The notes beneath the pieces are model-generated. The model was not told where the DNA came from. It saw only the letters and a list, made by a program, of their open reading frames with translations, and made no database searches. The translations under genes and the position numbers were made by a program. DNA of 64,000 bases from Thamnaconus septentrionalis. Lineage: Eukaryota; Chordata; Actinopteri; Tetraodontiformes; Monacanthidae. Location: NCBI GenBank assembly GCA_009823395.1, contig CM020515.1:18147489-18211488 (forward strand), in the 5' to 3' direction. Of this stretch, positions 1 through 11,125 are shown piece after piece (positions within the stretch are counted from its first letter, which is position 1; each line of letters opens with the position of its first letter).

Positions 1-191
1 TGTATTGAACTAAAACCAAACCCAAAAAAGTCATTGCAACTAAGATCAAAGAGAATCAGGGAGGGACGGGGGGGGGGGCGGGGTGGCAGTGCGCGTGCTC
101 TGTGTATTTGCTGGGTGAGCAACTCCATTGGATGAATTTACATCCGGGGTAGTGGGGGAGGGGCGGGGCTTGGATGACACAAACTGGCGCG

Positions 192-960
192 ATGGCGGAG
201 ACGGTGAGTGTATCGGCAGGTTGTGTTGTGTTGTGTTGTGTTGTGTTGTGTTGTGCTGTGCTGTGCGTGACAGCGGCACCGCGGTGCTGCTCAGGCTGTC
301 GGAGGTGCAGGAGCGCCGCCGAGGGGCCCAGTGAGGCTCTGAACCGGACAACAACACTTTGGCAGCAGCGGGATGTTCAAACTGGGACTGTTGAGAGTCA
401 AAGCTGCTGCTGCTGCTGCTGTCATGACTCTGGCTGTCCAGCAGGGTTTCTCCTCTTCCGGGGAACAAACGCGAGCCTTGTGTGTGTTGAGCTGCTCCAA
501 GAAGCAGCGACACTGAGCCGCAGTGCAGGGAAGCGAGTTGAAACTCGCCGCTGCTCAGGAGCTAAGCCACAGCTAGCCGGCTAGCCGCTAACTCTGCTCG
601 GACCGGAAGTGTCGTTGATTTCTGCCGTGTTCTCCAGGTGAACTCTGACCCCTCCAGGCCGCCACCGAAGCGTCGCAGGATCCTCAACCTGTCGGCCGTC
701 GTCCCGGTGCCCATTTACTCCAACCAGGTAGGCACTGGAGCCGCACCTGCTACCTCACCTGGTCACCTGACCAGCCCTGGACCTCCATACCGTCACACTG
801 TGACACTGTGTGTGTGTGTGTGTGTGTGCCCAGGTGAGCAGCAGTCTGCAGCTGAAGCTGGCGCCCAGCACCTTCTCCAAGGAGACCACAGGTCCAGTCA
901 GACCACCTCCTTCCCCCGAGCCTGCTGCCTCTGCTGTCTGCTGACTGTGTGTGTCTGCTG

Positions 961-996
<36 letters not shown>

Positions 997-1290
997 CAGA
1001 CGACCCTGCAGCAGACCACTCCTTGTTCTCTCCTGGACCACCACAGACCACCACCTCCAACAGCGATTCTGAGGATGAGGAGGAGGAGAAGAAGAAGTCG
1101 GAGTCGGACGAGGAGTCTGAACCGTGAGTGACTGTGGTGTAATACCCTGACTGTCCAGCAGAGGGCGCTGTCTGCTGACTGTGGAACCTCTGGTTCTTTC
1201 AGGACCTGCTGCCCATCTCCACCTCCTCCAGTCAGTCCCGTCCAGCAGCAGTCACGATGTGTGCGCCGCAAGATCAGGTACACACACTGA

Positions 1291-1327
<37 letters not shown>

Positions 1328-2285
1328 GACACATGTGTGTGTGTGTGTGTGTGTGTCAGTGAGGTGGACAGGAAGCTGCGGGCCGTCAGCTCCCTCCTCT
1401 CTCCGGAGCTGCAGACCAGGAGGACGAGACGGCACTGCGGTGGCGGCGACGATGATGTCATCGCCTCCAGCCGTCATGATGAAGATGATGATGTCACCAT
1501 AGTGACCCCCCCCGGGGCCGCTGAGGCCTCGTCCCCCTACAGCCGGGAGTTCCCCCTGAAGGTCCGGTGTCGGGCGGACGTCCACAAGATCTCCGTGCTG
1601 TCGGTGCGTCAGTCACGCTGCAGCATCTGCCGCTAGCCCCGCCCCCTGTCACCTCACACCTGTGTCTGATTGGTGCGTTGACAGTCGACGCCGCTGGCAG
1701 ACGTGGTGGCGCAGATGTCCAGCATCTTGGACGTGCCCCGCCCCCGCCTGCTGCTGATGAGAGAGGAGGCGGAGCTTCCCACGGACGCCACCGTCCGAGA
1801 GCTCGGCCTCTGCATCGCTGACATCATCGGTGAGTCATGTGACTGCCTGCTGCCACCCTCACTCACCCGTGCTGCCTTCACTGACTGCGGACATTGTGGC
1901 TGCTTGTGTTCCAGAGTGCGTTGTCATGGCAGCAGAAGGCGGAGCTGTGGGTGGAGCTGAGGGCAGCATCACTGTGAAACTGCAGAGCAACGGCCGAGAC
2001 TCCTCCCACCACTTCACTGTCAACAGGGTGGGTCAACCCTCACTGCCTGCTGCTACCTGACTCCTCCTCCTCCTCCTCCTCCTCCTCTTCATCTGTGTGT
2101 GTGTGTGTGTTCAGGACGCCCCCCTGGGCCCGGTCTTTGCCCAGTACCTGTCCCGGGTCTCCCAGGCGTCCCGGGGGTCCCGCCGAGCCCCCACCTTCCT
2201 GTTTGACGGCGTCCAGCTGAACCCCCAGCAAACTCCGGCCCAGCTGGACATGGAGGACGATGACATCATCCAAGTGTGGTTCTGA
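192..2285 (+). CDS. nfatc2ip: NFATC2-interacting protein (NIP45), SUMO-like domain protein
   Basis: Nine exons join in phase into 343 residues: 192-203, 638-727, 834-891, 1000-1123, 1203-1277, 1360-1603, 1685-1829, 1915-2027, 2115-2285. Exon 1 carries only four codons (MAET). The N-terminal third is low-complexity with a basic stretch (PPPKRRRIL) and an acidic Ser/Glu run. The C-terminal half holds two SUMO-like folds: one from EFPLKVRCRADVHK across exons 6-8, and a second from GSITVKLQSNGR to the end, closing with DDDIIQVWF just before the TGA. This two-domain layout is that of NFATC2IP/NIP45 (related to yeast Esc2/Rad60), a nuclear protein that binds UBC9 and acts in SUMO-dependent genome maintenance and T-cell cytokine transcription. 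It is shorter than the mammalian protein, mainly in the disordered N-terminus. Exon 3 uses the donor gtccag, weaker than the others. Introns 3, 5 and 8 end in TG repeats next to the acceptor. Confidence 0.9.
1155..1170 (+). promoter_or_regulatory. CTCF-like motif in NFATC2IP intron 4
   Basis: The sequence CCAGCAGAGGGCGCTG closely follows the CTCF core consensus. It lies in an intron close to the gene's 5' half. Motif match only; occupancy is unknown. Confidence 0.4.
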
Positions 2286-2354
2286 ACGGCGCCGACCCAA
2301 ACTGCCAAACTGTTGGCTGGGACAACATTCCTTGTTACCTTTTGTATTTTTTTC

Positions 2355-2360
2355 AATAAA
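2355..2360 (+). other. NFATC2IP polyadenylation signal
   Basis: Canonical AATAAA, 70 bases after the NFATC2IP stop codon, within an AT-rich 3' end. Confidence 0.8.
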
Positions 2361-3760
2361 CTTGCTGCTGGTTAAAATCCCTGGCCGAGCCGTGGTCACC
2401 TGCACCTGTCAGTCAACTGAAGACTCAGGGAAATAGCAGAAGGTCTTCCGGGTTTTTCTGCCCAGTCGCTCCAACAAACTGTGCGAAGAATGAATCCGTT
2501 GCTTAGGGTTCCTCTTCCTGCACTTCAAGCTGTGTGGAGGTCGGGTCGGGTTTTTTTCACCTGCGATCGGCCCGAGCGGACACGTGCACGAATAAAAAAA
2601 AAACAAGAAAAGAAAAAGGAGGCGCGTACGAGCACCGCCCACATTGCCCTGTGGTCACGTGTGCAACGTGCGTCCGAATCTGGGAGTTCAAAACAGCTGA
2701 CGTCACGCCGTCGTCGTGCTCGTTGAACACGACAGAACCGGAAGTGGATGAGGAGAGCGTTTTCAATTTAAAACAAAACAAGAGATTCGAGTCAGTGTGA
2801 AGTAACAGCGTCGAAGTCAGCAGGAGACACGAACTAATAACAATAATAATAATTATTATAATAATTATAATAATAATAATAATAAAGAAGTGGAAAACGC
2901 AGAGCGGGGACCAGTGAACGGCTCCAGAAACTAAAGTGGTCTTTTATTTCTTCAAGCCCCGACCGGAAGTGCAGCTCTTGCTGCGGCTTGCTGGTGCTGC
3001 TGGTGGTCCGAGCCCAGGCAGCGAGGAGGCGAAGAACCGAGGAGGCGAACCGAGGAGGCGAAGAACGGACTAGAGGAAAGACTCGGAGCCGAGAGGACCG
3101 AGGCGGCAGCAGCAGGAGCCCCAGCAGCAGGTGAGGAAGCCCGGCCGCCAAGCAGCGTCTCCCCGCGGCAGCTCCGTCAGGGAGGTGGAGGTGGAGGTCC
3201 GTCCAGCACGTCAGCGGACACACAACAGCTGCACCGCCGCCAACAACAACCACAACAACCACCACCACAACAACAACAACACCTGCGGTGACAGCAGCGA
3301 CACTGGAGCCGAAACACGAGGCGCCTCCAGCAGCAGCGAGCGGCTGGACAGTGTTAGCACAGCGGTTAGCTTAGCGTATGACGGCCAGGGTCCGAGCGTG
3401 CGTGCTATTAGGCTAGGCTAGCTAGGCTAGCATCGCTGCCACAAACACGTCTCCGCTAGATGCTAAAGCTAATGCTAACGCGTTTTCTTTCTCCTCTGTT
3501 TGTGGTGGCTCCAGGAATCTCCGGCAGCTCCGCAGCGCCTCTCCCCGGGCTGACAGCGCCTCTCCCCGGGCTGACAGCGCTTCTCCTCGGCACTCACAGC
3601 TCCTCTCCCCGAGTTCTGCAGCTCCTCTGGCTGTCACCCATCGTCTCTGCAGCCGTGACGTCACGTCCCCTCCTCAGCCTGCAGAAACCAAGTGTTGACC
3701 AGCGAGACGGGCTCGGAGCAGCCGACCCCCCCCCGCGATCAGGTGTGCAGGCCGCCGGCC
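2361..3760 (+). promoter_or_regulatory. NFATC2IP-AKT1S1 spacer with probable AKT1S1 promoter and noncoding exons
   Basis: No convincing coding exon. There is an (AAT)n-like run at 2837-2884. A GC-rich stretch ends in a good donor at 3131 (CAGCAG before gtgagg), and a good acceptor follows at 3516 (ggctccag). These fit one or two noncoding 5' exons for AKT1S1, whose ATG is at 3761. A short three-fold tandem of CTCCCCGGGCTGACAGCGC lies at about 3541-3590. Placement of transcription start sites is inference. Confidence 0.45.
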
Positions 3761-4942
3761 ATGGCCTCGGTGGGCCGCTCGGAGCAGCCCGACATCCCCG
3801 ACAACCACCGCGGCAGCTGGCTGGCGCTGCTGGCGGCCGCCGAGCTCTACTGCCAGCAGTCGGGCTGCGAGCTGGCCATCCTGACGGCAGGCAGGAAGTC
3901 CCGCCCCCCGCCGCCGGAGCAGGGAGACTTCTGCTACGCCGTGTGGGGGCCCAGCGTCCTGGCCGAGGCGGCGCGGCGCTACGTGGACGACATCGGCGTG
4001 CTGCACTCCACCACCGTGCTGATGGCCCAGAGGCAGAGGGGCGGAGCCAAGCTGGAGCTCAGCGCCCAGCCAGGACTCAGAGGGGTAGGTGTTCACATCA
4101 TCAAGTGCAGACGATTCAGCAACTAGGTCCGTGTCTCAATTCAGAACAGCGGTGACGCAACCAGGAAATACGCCGAAGGCTAGACCGTCCCATGTGGTTA
4201 CCAGGGAGGCGGGGTTTGATTGGTCCTTCTGGGATGGGTCCTTGGGAGGACGCTTCCTTCCAAGGATGCAGACCCTGAATTGAGACCCAGCCCTGGTCTT
4301 CATCTTCTCCTTCAGCCGTGGTGGCAACAAGTGGCCACTTTATTAGGGACACATAGGGACACACAGCCCCCCACACACACACACACACACACTGAAGAAC
4401 CTGGAGAGAACCCAAAGGACACGTGGAGAGGATGAGGAGAACCCAGCAGACCCTGGGAATTGGACCCACAGATGTAAATAATGAGTTTCCTGTCATATTA
4501 AAGGTCAGATGTTCTTCTCTAAAAGTGTGTTTGTTTTCCCTCTCAGGGCTCGGCGGTTGACGGGGTGGGCGGAGTCAGCCCCAACAGCCGGCTGTACTCG
4601 CAGAGCTACCCCTCCATCTACAGCAGCGGTGGTGGCAGCGAGAGGGAGCAGGGGGCGCTAGAGGTGGAGCGAGACAGACAGCCAGGAGGAGGAGACCTGG
4701 AGGAGGAGGACGAGGAGGAGGAGGAGGAGGAGGAGGAGGAGGAGGAGGAGGAGGAGGAGGCGCCTGGGGGTGGAGAGTGCAGGTGAGGAGGGGGGAGGGG
4801 ATTTCATTCCCTGGGAGGAAACAGAGATAACCACGCCCCCCAAATCACCCCAACTCATTTGATTGGTCCCTGCACAGTCTCTCATTTCTGCCTCGAGTGC
4901 GCCACCTGTGGCGGCTGAAGGACAATGATTGATGATCCGCAC

Positions 4943-5002
<60 letters not shown>

Positions 5003-6314
5003 ATGACGTCAAGGTCCAGAGGTCCATCTCTGGTTCTGAACTCCAGCGTGGTTCTCCATGTCCTCACTGTCTTCACTGTGTTTCTTCTCATAATGAAGCT
5101 TTCAAGGTGACTCTAAATGATGTACCTTCAATGACCACTAGGGGGTCATTGAAGGCACTGAAGGTGGAAGTAGCGACTCGATGGGAAATCAGGAAGAAGA
5201 GAGACGTTGCAGGGACCAATCAAAAGAGTTGGGAGGCGTGGTTATCTCTGTGTCCTTCTGGCCGGGGGGGCGGTGCCCTTGGGCGCCCTTCCTGTTGTGT
5301 GTGGTCAGCTGACTGACAGGTGGGCGGGCGGGGGGGGTTCCAGGTGTCTTCTCCATGGACGAGGACTCGCTGTCCCGGGACTGCGAACCCTTCTTCCAAT
5401 CAGACGGCGAAGAGGAGGAGGAGGAGAGCACTGACGGTAAGCCACGCCCACTGCAGCGCCACGCCCACCCACATCAGCCACGGCCACCACCAATCCCCCC
5501 CGCCCCCCCCACCACCGTCTGTCTGTCTGTCTGTCCTCAGGTTCTCTGAGCGAGGAAGCTCCGCCCCCGTCCCGTGGCCTGGCGATGGGCGTGGCCTCCA
5601 GGAAGGCCCTGCCCCTCGCCCTGGCGCGCTCGCTGCCCGTCTCTGTTCCCGTCTGGGGCTGCAGGGGTGGGCGGGCGGCGCCGGGACACAGCGGCAGCGG
5701 AGAACGGGTGAGCATGCTCAGTACGCCGCGGCTAGGCCCAGTTAGCACGCCGCGGCTAGCCCAGTTAGCACGGCATGGCTAGGCTCAGAGAAACTGAACC
5801 TAGCTGCGGTTTGTCTGAGCCTTCATTCTCAGACAAACCGCAGCTAGGCCCAGTTAGCACACCGCGGCTTGGAAACTGAGCCTAGCCGCGGTTTCTCTGA
5901 GCAGCAGCGTAACACAGGAGTGAAGGTTGAAGCCAGTGAGGTTCAGCAGACGTCCAGCTGCTGAAGATCATGTGACTAATCGACTAATGGAAAAGCTAAT
6001 CGATGGATTAGTCGACAACAACATTAATGGTTCCAGCCCCAGTGGCTAGACATGGTTAGCACGCTGCCGCTAGGCATCGTCCAAATGCCAATGCCAATCA
6101 GTTTGACTCCTGAGCGTCACGTGACTGCCCAGGTTAGTGAGTGAGTGTGTGACTGTCTGTGTGGCGCCCCCTGCAGGTGGGCTGCGCCGACCTGGAGCAC
6201 ATCGCCGCCAGCATGAAGGCCCTGCTAGCGCCCGGCGCCACCGACGGCACCGAGATGTTCGGCGCTTTGCCCCGCCCCCGACTCAACACCGGAGACTTCT
6301 CCCTCAAACACTGA
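3761..6314 (+). CDS. akt1s1: Proline-rich AKT1 substrate 1 (PRAS40), mTORC1 component
   Basis: Exons: 3761-4084, 4547-(4769 or 4782), 5344-5436, 5541-5707, 6177-6314; about 314 residues. AKT1S1 binds Raptor in mTORC1 through a TOS motif and is released after phosphorylation by Akt and mTOR. Visible landmarks are a conserved N-terminal block ([21 protein letters not shown]), a long Glu run, the TOS-like FSMDED, the mTORC1-site block [12 protein letters not shown], and the C-terminal Akt site [10 protein letters not shown] with its threonine. The end is a short FSLKH rather than the basic tail of the human protein. Oddity: the consensus donor at 4783 leaves exon 2 in phase 2, but exon 3 needs phase 1. 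The weaker donor gtggag at 4770 restores frame (APGG then VFSMDED). Either that site is used or there is a one-base error in the GAG run. Confidence 0.9.
4131..4290 (+). repeat. Short MITE-like element, internally deleted copy
   Basis: Ends are inverted: GTGTCTCAATTCAG at the left and CTGAATTGAGAC at the right. The inside matches the right half of the longer element at about 29949-30534 (for example GACGCAACCAGGAAATACGC and the CCTTGGGAGGACGCTTCC block). It lies in AKT1S1 intron 1 and encodes nothing, so it is a nonautonomous DNA element. Superfamily not assigned. Confidence 0.7.
4946..5001 (+). repeat. (TG)n microsatellite in AKT1S1 intron 2
   Basis: Uninterrupted dinucleotide run of about 28 units, in mid-intron rather than next to a splice site. 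Confidence 0.95.
5799..5848 (+). repeat. Perfect 21-bp inverted repeat (hairpin) in AKT1S1 intron 4
   Basis: The arm at 5799-5819 (CCTAGCTGCGGTTTGTCTG...) is the exact reverse complement of 5828-5848, with an 8-base loop. It sits among diverged GCTAGGC/GTTAGCAC repeats at 5720-5890. Confidence 0.85.
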
Positions 6315-6844
6315 GGGTGGGCGGGGGGGGGGGGGGCACTGTGAAGAACCCTGAGACGACACTACAGCGCCAACACACACACACACACACACTCTAGCGT
6401 GGCGCCACCTGCCTCCAGCAGCTGTGATTGGAGCACTTTAGCTAGAACCAAGTCCTGGGGGGGGGGGGTGGGCGACCTGCGCTAATTAGTTAGCAAGTTC
6501 AGTGCTAACTGTGTTCGGCTGCGAGTGCGGCCATGGAGGAAGTTCATCATCATCAGAGTTCAGGTGAACTACAACCCCCCCCCCCCCCTCCACCCCCACC
6601 CCAAACACTCAAAACCACTTCCTGTCGAGCAGACGGTGACAGGAAGTCCCTCCTACCAGAATGTGACTCGGACACCAGCGCCTCTTGACTTTATTGATCT
6701 GCCAGCCAGCGACTGATGATGATGATGATGGTGACGATGAAGATGATGAAGATGGTGACTCATCCTCTGCCTTCACTCGTCTTGTTGACTGAAGGTCATT
6801 TTATTTTGAAAGGACCCGACGACTCGTCGGCTTTTTATGTTTCC

Positions 6845-6850
6845 AATAAA
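6845..6850 (+). other. AKT1S1 polyadenylation signal
   Basis: AATAAA about 530 bases after the AKT1S1 stop, in an otherwise noncoding 3' UTR that contains C and TG runs. Confidence 0.7.
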
Positions 6851-6880
6851 GGAGAACTGACGCTGAGCAAGCAAACACAA

Positions 6881-6913
<33 letters not shown>

Positions 6914-6977
6914 AGATGTAGTTTTCCCCACCGCCTGCAGGGGGCAGTCAGATCACAGCAGTTACACTACAGTAATA

Positions 6978-6983
6978 TTTATT
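6978..6983 (-). other. Polyadenylation signal of the PRY-SPRY gene
   Basis: TTTATT on the + strand reads AATAAA on the - strand, about 160 bases past the stop of the minus-strand gene. The two convergent genes end within about 130 bases of each other. Confidence 0.65.
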
Positions 6984-7144
6984 GAGAACATTAGGCATTA
7001 AAAAAAAAAAAAAACTACAGACTTTTACTAAAACATGCGAAAAATCAAAATATATTTTTTTTACAAAATAACTGAGTGTCTACAAACAACAACAACACAC
7101 AGAGAGTGGCGGTGACGTTGTGGCCCCGCCCCCCTGCCGGCAGC

Positions 7145-8106
7145 TCATTGGTCCTTCTTGCGCAGCAGGCAGGATGAGTTGGTGCCCACCCACAGGCCTG
7201 GGAAGAGCTTCTCCTGGATGTCCACCTTGAACTTGTGGATGAGCCGCACCTCACCAGCGCCCTCTACTGACAGCAACTTGATGATGCCGGCTGGCTGGTC
7301 CACGTACAGCCCCAAGGTGGTGCTGGGCGGCAGGCTCACGTCCAGGTTCTCTCCGTTGTGCCACACCTGGTAGCAGGAGCCCGACCAGCCCACCCCCCAG
7401 GAGGCGCTGTTCTCTCCCAGGCCGCAGGCGCCGTCCTGCGCCCTGCGGGGGGCGCTCTCGCCCACCAGGCCCACCACCACCCAGCCCTCGTAGTCCACCT
7501 CCCAGTAGCCGCGGTGGCCCTGCAGGTTCTCCTTGCACAGCACCTGGTGGGGGAGGGAGGTTAGCCCGCTGTTAGCAGTCTGCTGTTAGCAGCCTGCAGT
7601 TCATAACCCACTGTTAGCAGCCTGCAGTTCATAACCCGCTGTTAGCACCCTGCTGTTCATAACCCGCTGTTAGTAGCCTGCAGTTAGTAGCCTGCAGTTC
7701 ATAACCCGCTGTTTATAACCCCCCTACTGTTCATAACCCGCTGTTAGCAGCCAACTGTTAGCTGTTGTCATCTAGGAGGACTCATGTCATGAGTTAGCAG
7801 CCCGCCGTTAGCTGCTCACTGTTAGCAGCCTGTTAGCAGGCCGCCGTGAGCAACCCAACACCTGTCTGGGGGGCTTGGTCATGCACCGTGCCCTTGGTGA
7901 TATCACAAAGGGAGGGGGAAGGCTGGGCTACCTGTGGCGAGTGGTCGTATCTCTCGGGCCTGGTGGGGTAGGGACAGACGGCGTCGGAGGTGCGAGACAC
8001 CTTGGCTCCGCCCTCCGAGATCCACAGCAGCTTCTGGGCCGTCCGGTCGTCCAGGGTGACCGGGACCCAGTCTGAGGGCAGACAGGAAGTGATGTTACAC
8101 TGTGGG

Positions 8107-8171
<65 letters not shown>

Positions 8172-9633
8172 CGTACACTTGAGGAAGTCGGCCCTGCTGG
8201 TGGGTTCAGGGACGTTGGGCTCGTACGGCGGCAGCTTCACTGAGGGGTCAAAGGGCAGAAACATGAAAACATCAGGTGGGTGGAGTCACAAGAGTCACGT
8301 GACTTGGCGTCGTCGTCGCTCACCTTCCTCCACGGTGCTGGTTTTCCTTCCTGGAAGAGAGAGAGAGAGAGAGAGAGAGACATCAGCCAGTGGAGGATCT
8401 GTCTGCTGGCGGCTCGGCCTCTGATTGGCCCACGGCTTCAGGCCAATAAAGATCTTTTAAAAAAAAAAAAATTGAAAAAATCCTGGAGCAGCAGCAGATC
8501 CCTTAAATGCCTTTTTTTTAAAAAATGAATGTATATCTTAAATGAATAAATAAGAAAAAAATCTTGTGGGAGGCCCGAGGGTCAGGTGGGGTCATGTGAT
8601 GACAGGCGCCTCTCTCCATCACTCTGCAGGACGCAGCAGCAGCAGCGGCAGCAGCAGCATATCTGTTTCCCGGCTGGAAATAAAGTTTCCTCAGATGGCT
8701 GCGAGGAAACCGAGCCGCCGCCGCTCCGCAGATAAACAGGACCGCGACGACGGGCCAACGCTGTGGGTCAGCGCCAGGCTCCGCCCCCCCCCCCCCCCAA
8801 GCCTCCCTTCCTTCCAGAACAACACGTGTTCCCCAGTCATTCGGCCAGCTCGGGAATGTCTCAGCGGGACGCGTTCACATCTGATGTCCTGAGGGGATCA
8901 GGTGGGGACGACATGACCAGAACCCCCCCCCCCCCCCAGAACTTCCACCGTCCACTGATTCTATTTTCAGACAACAACTTCTCCTCTACACGTCTTCTGA
9001 CTGCTGCCTGCAGGGGGCGTCACCCCGGGCAGCAGCGGCAGCAGCAGCAGAGGAAGAACAAGAGCAAACAAACATTGGGCTTCTTCCTCTTCCTTTTGTG
9101 GCTGCTGCAGTACCGACAGCAGCCACCAGAGGCAGCAGGCTGAGCAAGCACAGAGAGACTTTTATGTCGCTGCTGGTGGCTGCTGCCGGTACCACAGGAG
9201 GTCCAGCTGGGAGTTCCAGCAGGGATGGCCGGCCGAGCTCACACAGGACAACAGACGGGAGAGGAAGAAGACGAAGACGAAGACGAAGACGAAGAAGAAG
9301 AAGAAGAAGAAGAAGAAAAAGATGAAGAAGAGGACGGTGGGGTGAGCTGAGCTGATGTGTTGGCAGATATTAGGTGAAGTTGAACCAGCAAGGCAGGTTT
9401 CTAACTATCACCTTGTTTTTAGGCCTGCTCGTGGATGCACAAACACAGAACAACGCATTGATTATCAACCTGCACTTCTTTCTTCTTCTCTGTTCCTTAA
9501 AAATCCATGAAAAGGCCAATAAGCCACTTCCTGTTGGCGTGCACTAGGACCCTGAGGCCAACCATGCAGGTGCGTCCGCCTGGACCCCCCCCCCCCCCCA
9601 CCTGGTCTTACCTGCTTTCCTGGGCACAGGCAT
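7145..9633 (-). CDS. Small PRY-SPRY (B30.2) domain protein without RING or B-box
   Basis: Five minus-strand exons join in phase into 216 residues: 9612-9633 (ATG), 8324-8350, 8177-8239, 7932-8071, 7145-7543. After a short basic leader (MPVPRKAGRKTSTVEE) almost the whole protein is one PRY-SPRY domain. It has a PRY-like block (FLKYWVPVTLDDRTAQKLLW, then LWISEGGAKVSRTSD) and SPRY blocks (RGYWEVDYEGWVVVGL, SWGVGWSGSCYQVWHNGE, TLGLYVDQPAGIIKLLS, FPGLWVGTNSSC). SPRY domains bind proteins and occur in TRIM ligases and many fish immune proteins; no ligase module is visible here, so it may be a stand-alone adaptor. The frame stays open upstream of the ATG, to about 9900, so a longer N-terminus is possible. 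Intron 3 begins with a CA repeat right after the donor. Orthology not assigned. Confidence 0.8.
7563..7850 (+). repeat. Degenerate GTTAGCAGCCTGCAGTTCATAACCC tandem array
   Basis: Roughly a dozen imperfect copies of a unit of about 20-30 bases (GCTGTTAGCAGCC, TTCATAACCCGCTG) fill intron 4 of the PRY-SPRY gene. No coding content. Confidence 0.85.
8111..8170 (+). repeat. (TG)n microsatellite
   Basis: About 30 units. On the gene's own (minus) strand it is a CA run starting a few bases after the exon 3 splice donor. Confidence 0.95.
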
Positions 9634-10562
9634 GATGAAGATGATGAAGATGATGAAGAGCTGGTGGTGGTGGTGGAGGCTGCAGCAGGTTCTGCTGGCC
9701 GCCTCCTCCGCCCTCCTCTTATTGACCGCCGGTCGGGGGTGGAGCCTGGCGTCGCTCGCCAATTGGATGCTGCGGGAGGCGCGCCCCCCCCCCACTGGCA
9801 ACGCACCAAACCTGCGATCAGGCAACGCACGTGGCGCCGCCGTGTGACCACGACGTGATGGACGGCGGGGGGGGGGCGGGGCCAGGTTCTGTTGTGTCAC
9901 CTCTGACCCCCCCGGACGCCAGCGATCGGCTCAGCCAGGCCTGTCGTCGGCGCCCTCTGCAGCCATCAATCAGACGCTGCAGGGGCGCGGCGATCGCGGC
10001 CCGTGGCGGGGGCGGGGCCCGTGGTGGTGGTGGTGGGGTGGGGCCCACCAGCAGCACGCCGACACTTCCAAGCTGGATCAAGGAGAGCGAGCGACAGTGA
10101 CGGATCCCCACGGGTGGTTGGGGAGGGGGGGGGGTCAGGGGGGTCGGGGCGGCTCTGGGGGGCAATCAGCACCAACCACCAGCAGAGGCGTTTTCCAGAT
10201 TCCTGCTGTGATGTTTGACTGTCACACACACATTCTGAGCACTGGAGCCACTGGCAGATCAACAACAACATGATGTCATCTGCAGGCCAGCTGTCAATCA
10301 CTGTGGCCCCGCCCCCTCCTCTTTGGAAATAATCGCATCCAAAAACCAGAACTGAGAATTGAAAGTTCCTTCAGTCACCAGTGAAGCTGTGTGTGTGTGT
10401 GTGTGTGCGTCTCCTCTTGATGGATGTGACTTCCTGTCTCTCTGAGAACAATGTTAATGAAGTGTGACACTAGCTTAGCACCGCTAGCTGTGTGTGTTTG
10501 CCACCTGCTGCCAGCAGCTTCAGCTGCACCAGGACCTCTGGGAGCCATCAGAGCTCCAGAGG

Positions 10563-10589
10563 CCCTGCAGTCAGCCAGCCAGTCAGCCA

Positions 10590-10628
<39 letters not shown>

Positions 10629-11125
10629 CTCCATCCAGTCAGCCAGCCAACCAGCCAGCCAGCCAGTCAGTCAGTCAGCCCTCCATCCAGTCAGCAAGCC
10701 CTCCATCCAGTCAGCCAGCCAACCAGCCAGCCAGTCAGCCAACCATCCATCCAGCCCGTCAACCAGCCATCCATCCATCCATCCATCCATCCAGTCATCC
10801 AGCCAGCCAGCCATCCATCCATCCATCCATCCATCCAGCCATCCAGCCAGCCAGCCATCCATCCATCCATCCATCCAGTCATCCAGCCAACCAGCCATCC
10901 ATCCATCCAGCCATCCATCCATCCATCCATCCATCCATCCAGTCAGCCAGCCAACCAGCCAGCCATCCATCCATCCATCCATCCATCCATCCATCCATCC
11001 AACCAGCCAACCAGCCAACCAGCCAGCCAGCCCAGCCAGCCAACCAGCCAGGCAGCCAGCCATCCATCCATCCATCCATCCATCCAGCCAGCCAGCCAGC
11101 CAGTCAGTCAGTCAGTCAGTCATCC
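10563..11125 (+). repeat. CCAGCCAGT / CCAT minisatellite, about 560 bp
   Basis: Four-base-phase repeats alternate between CCAGCCAGTCAG-type units at the edges and CCATCCATCCAT in the centre. All three + frames and minus frames stay open and spell Ser/Gln/Pro or Trp/Met/Asp/Gly repeats, the expected by-product of a four-base unit without stops. No gene is called. Confidence 0.95.

Noticed and set aside
3692..3760. Extended AKT1S1 N-terminus upstream of 3761
   Set aside because: The frame is open but has no ATG; the ATG at 3761 starts the conserved sequence.
4783..4788. Consensus donor gtgagg as the end of AKT1S1 exon 2
   Set aside because: Not fully excluded, but it puts the TOS-motif exon out of frame; the weaker site at 4770 fits phase.
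9225..9345. Acidic Asp/Glu-run peptide starting MAGRAHTGQQTGE
   Set aside because: A GAA/GAC microsatellite read in one frame; short, no exon partners found.
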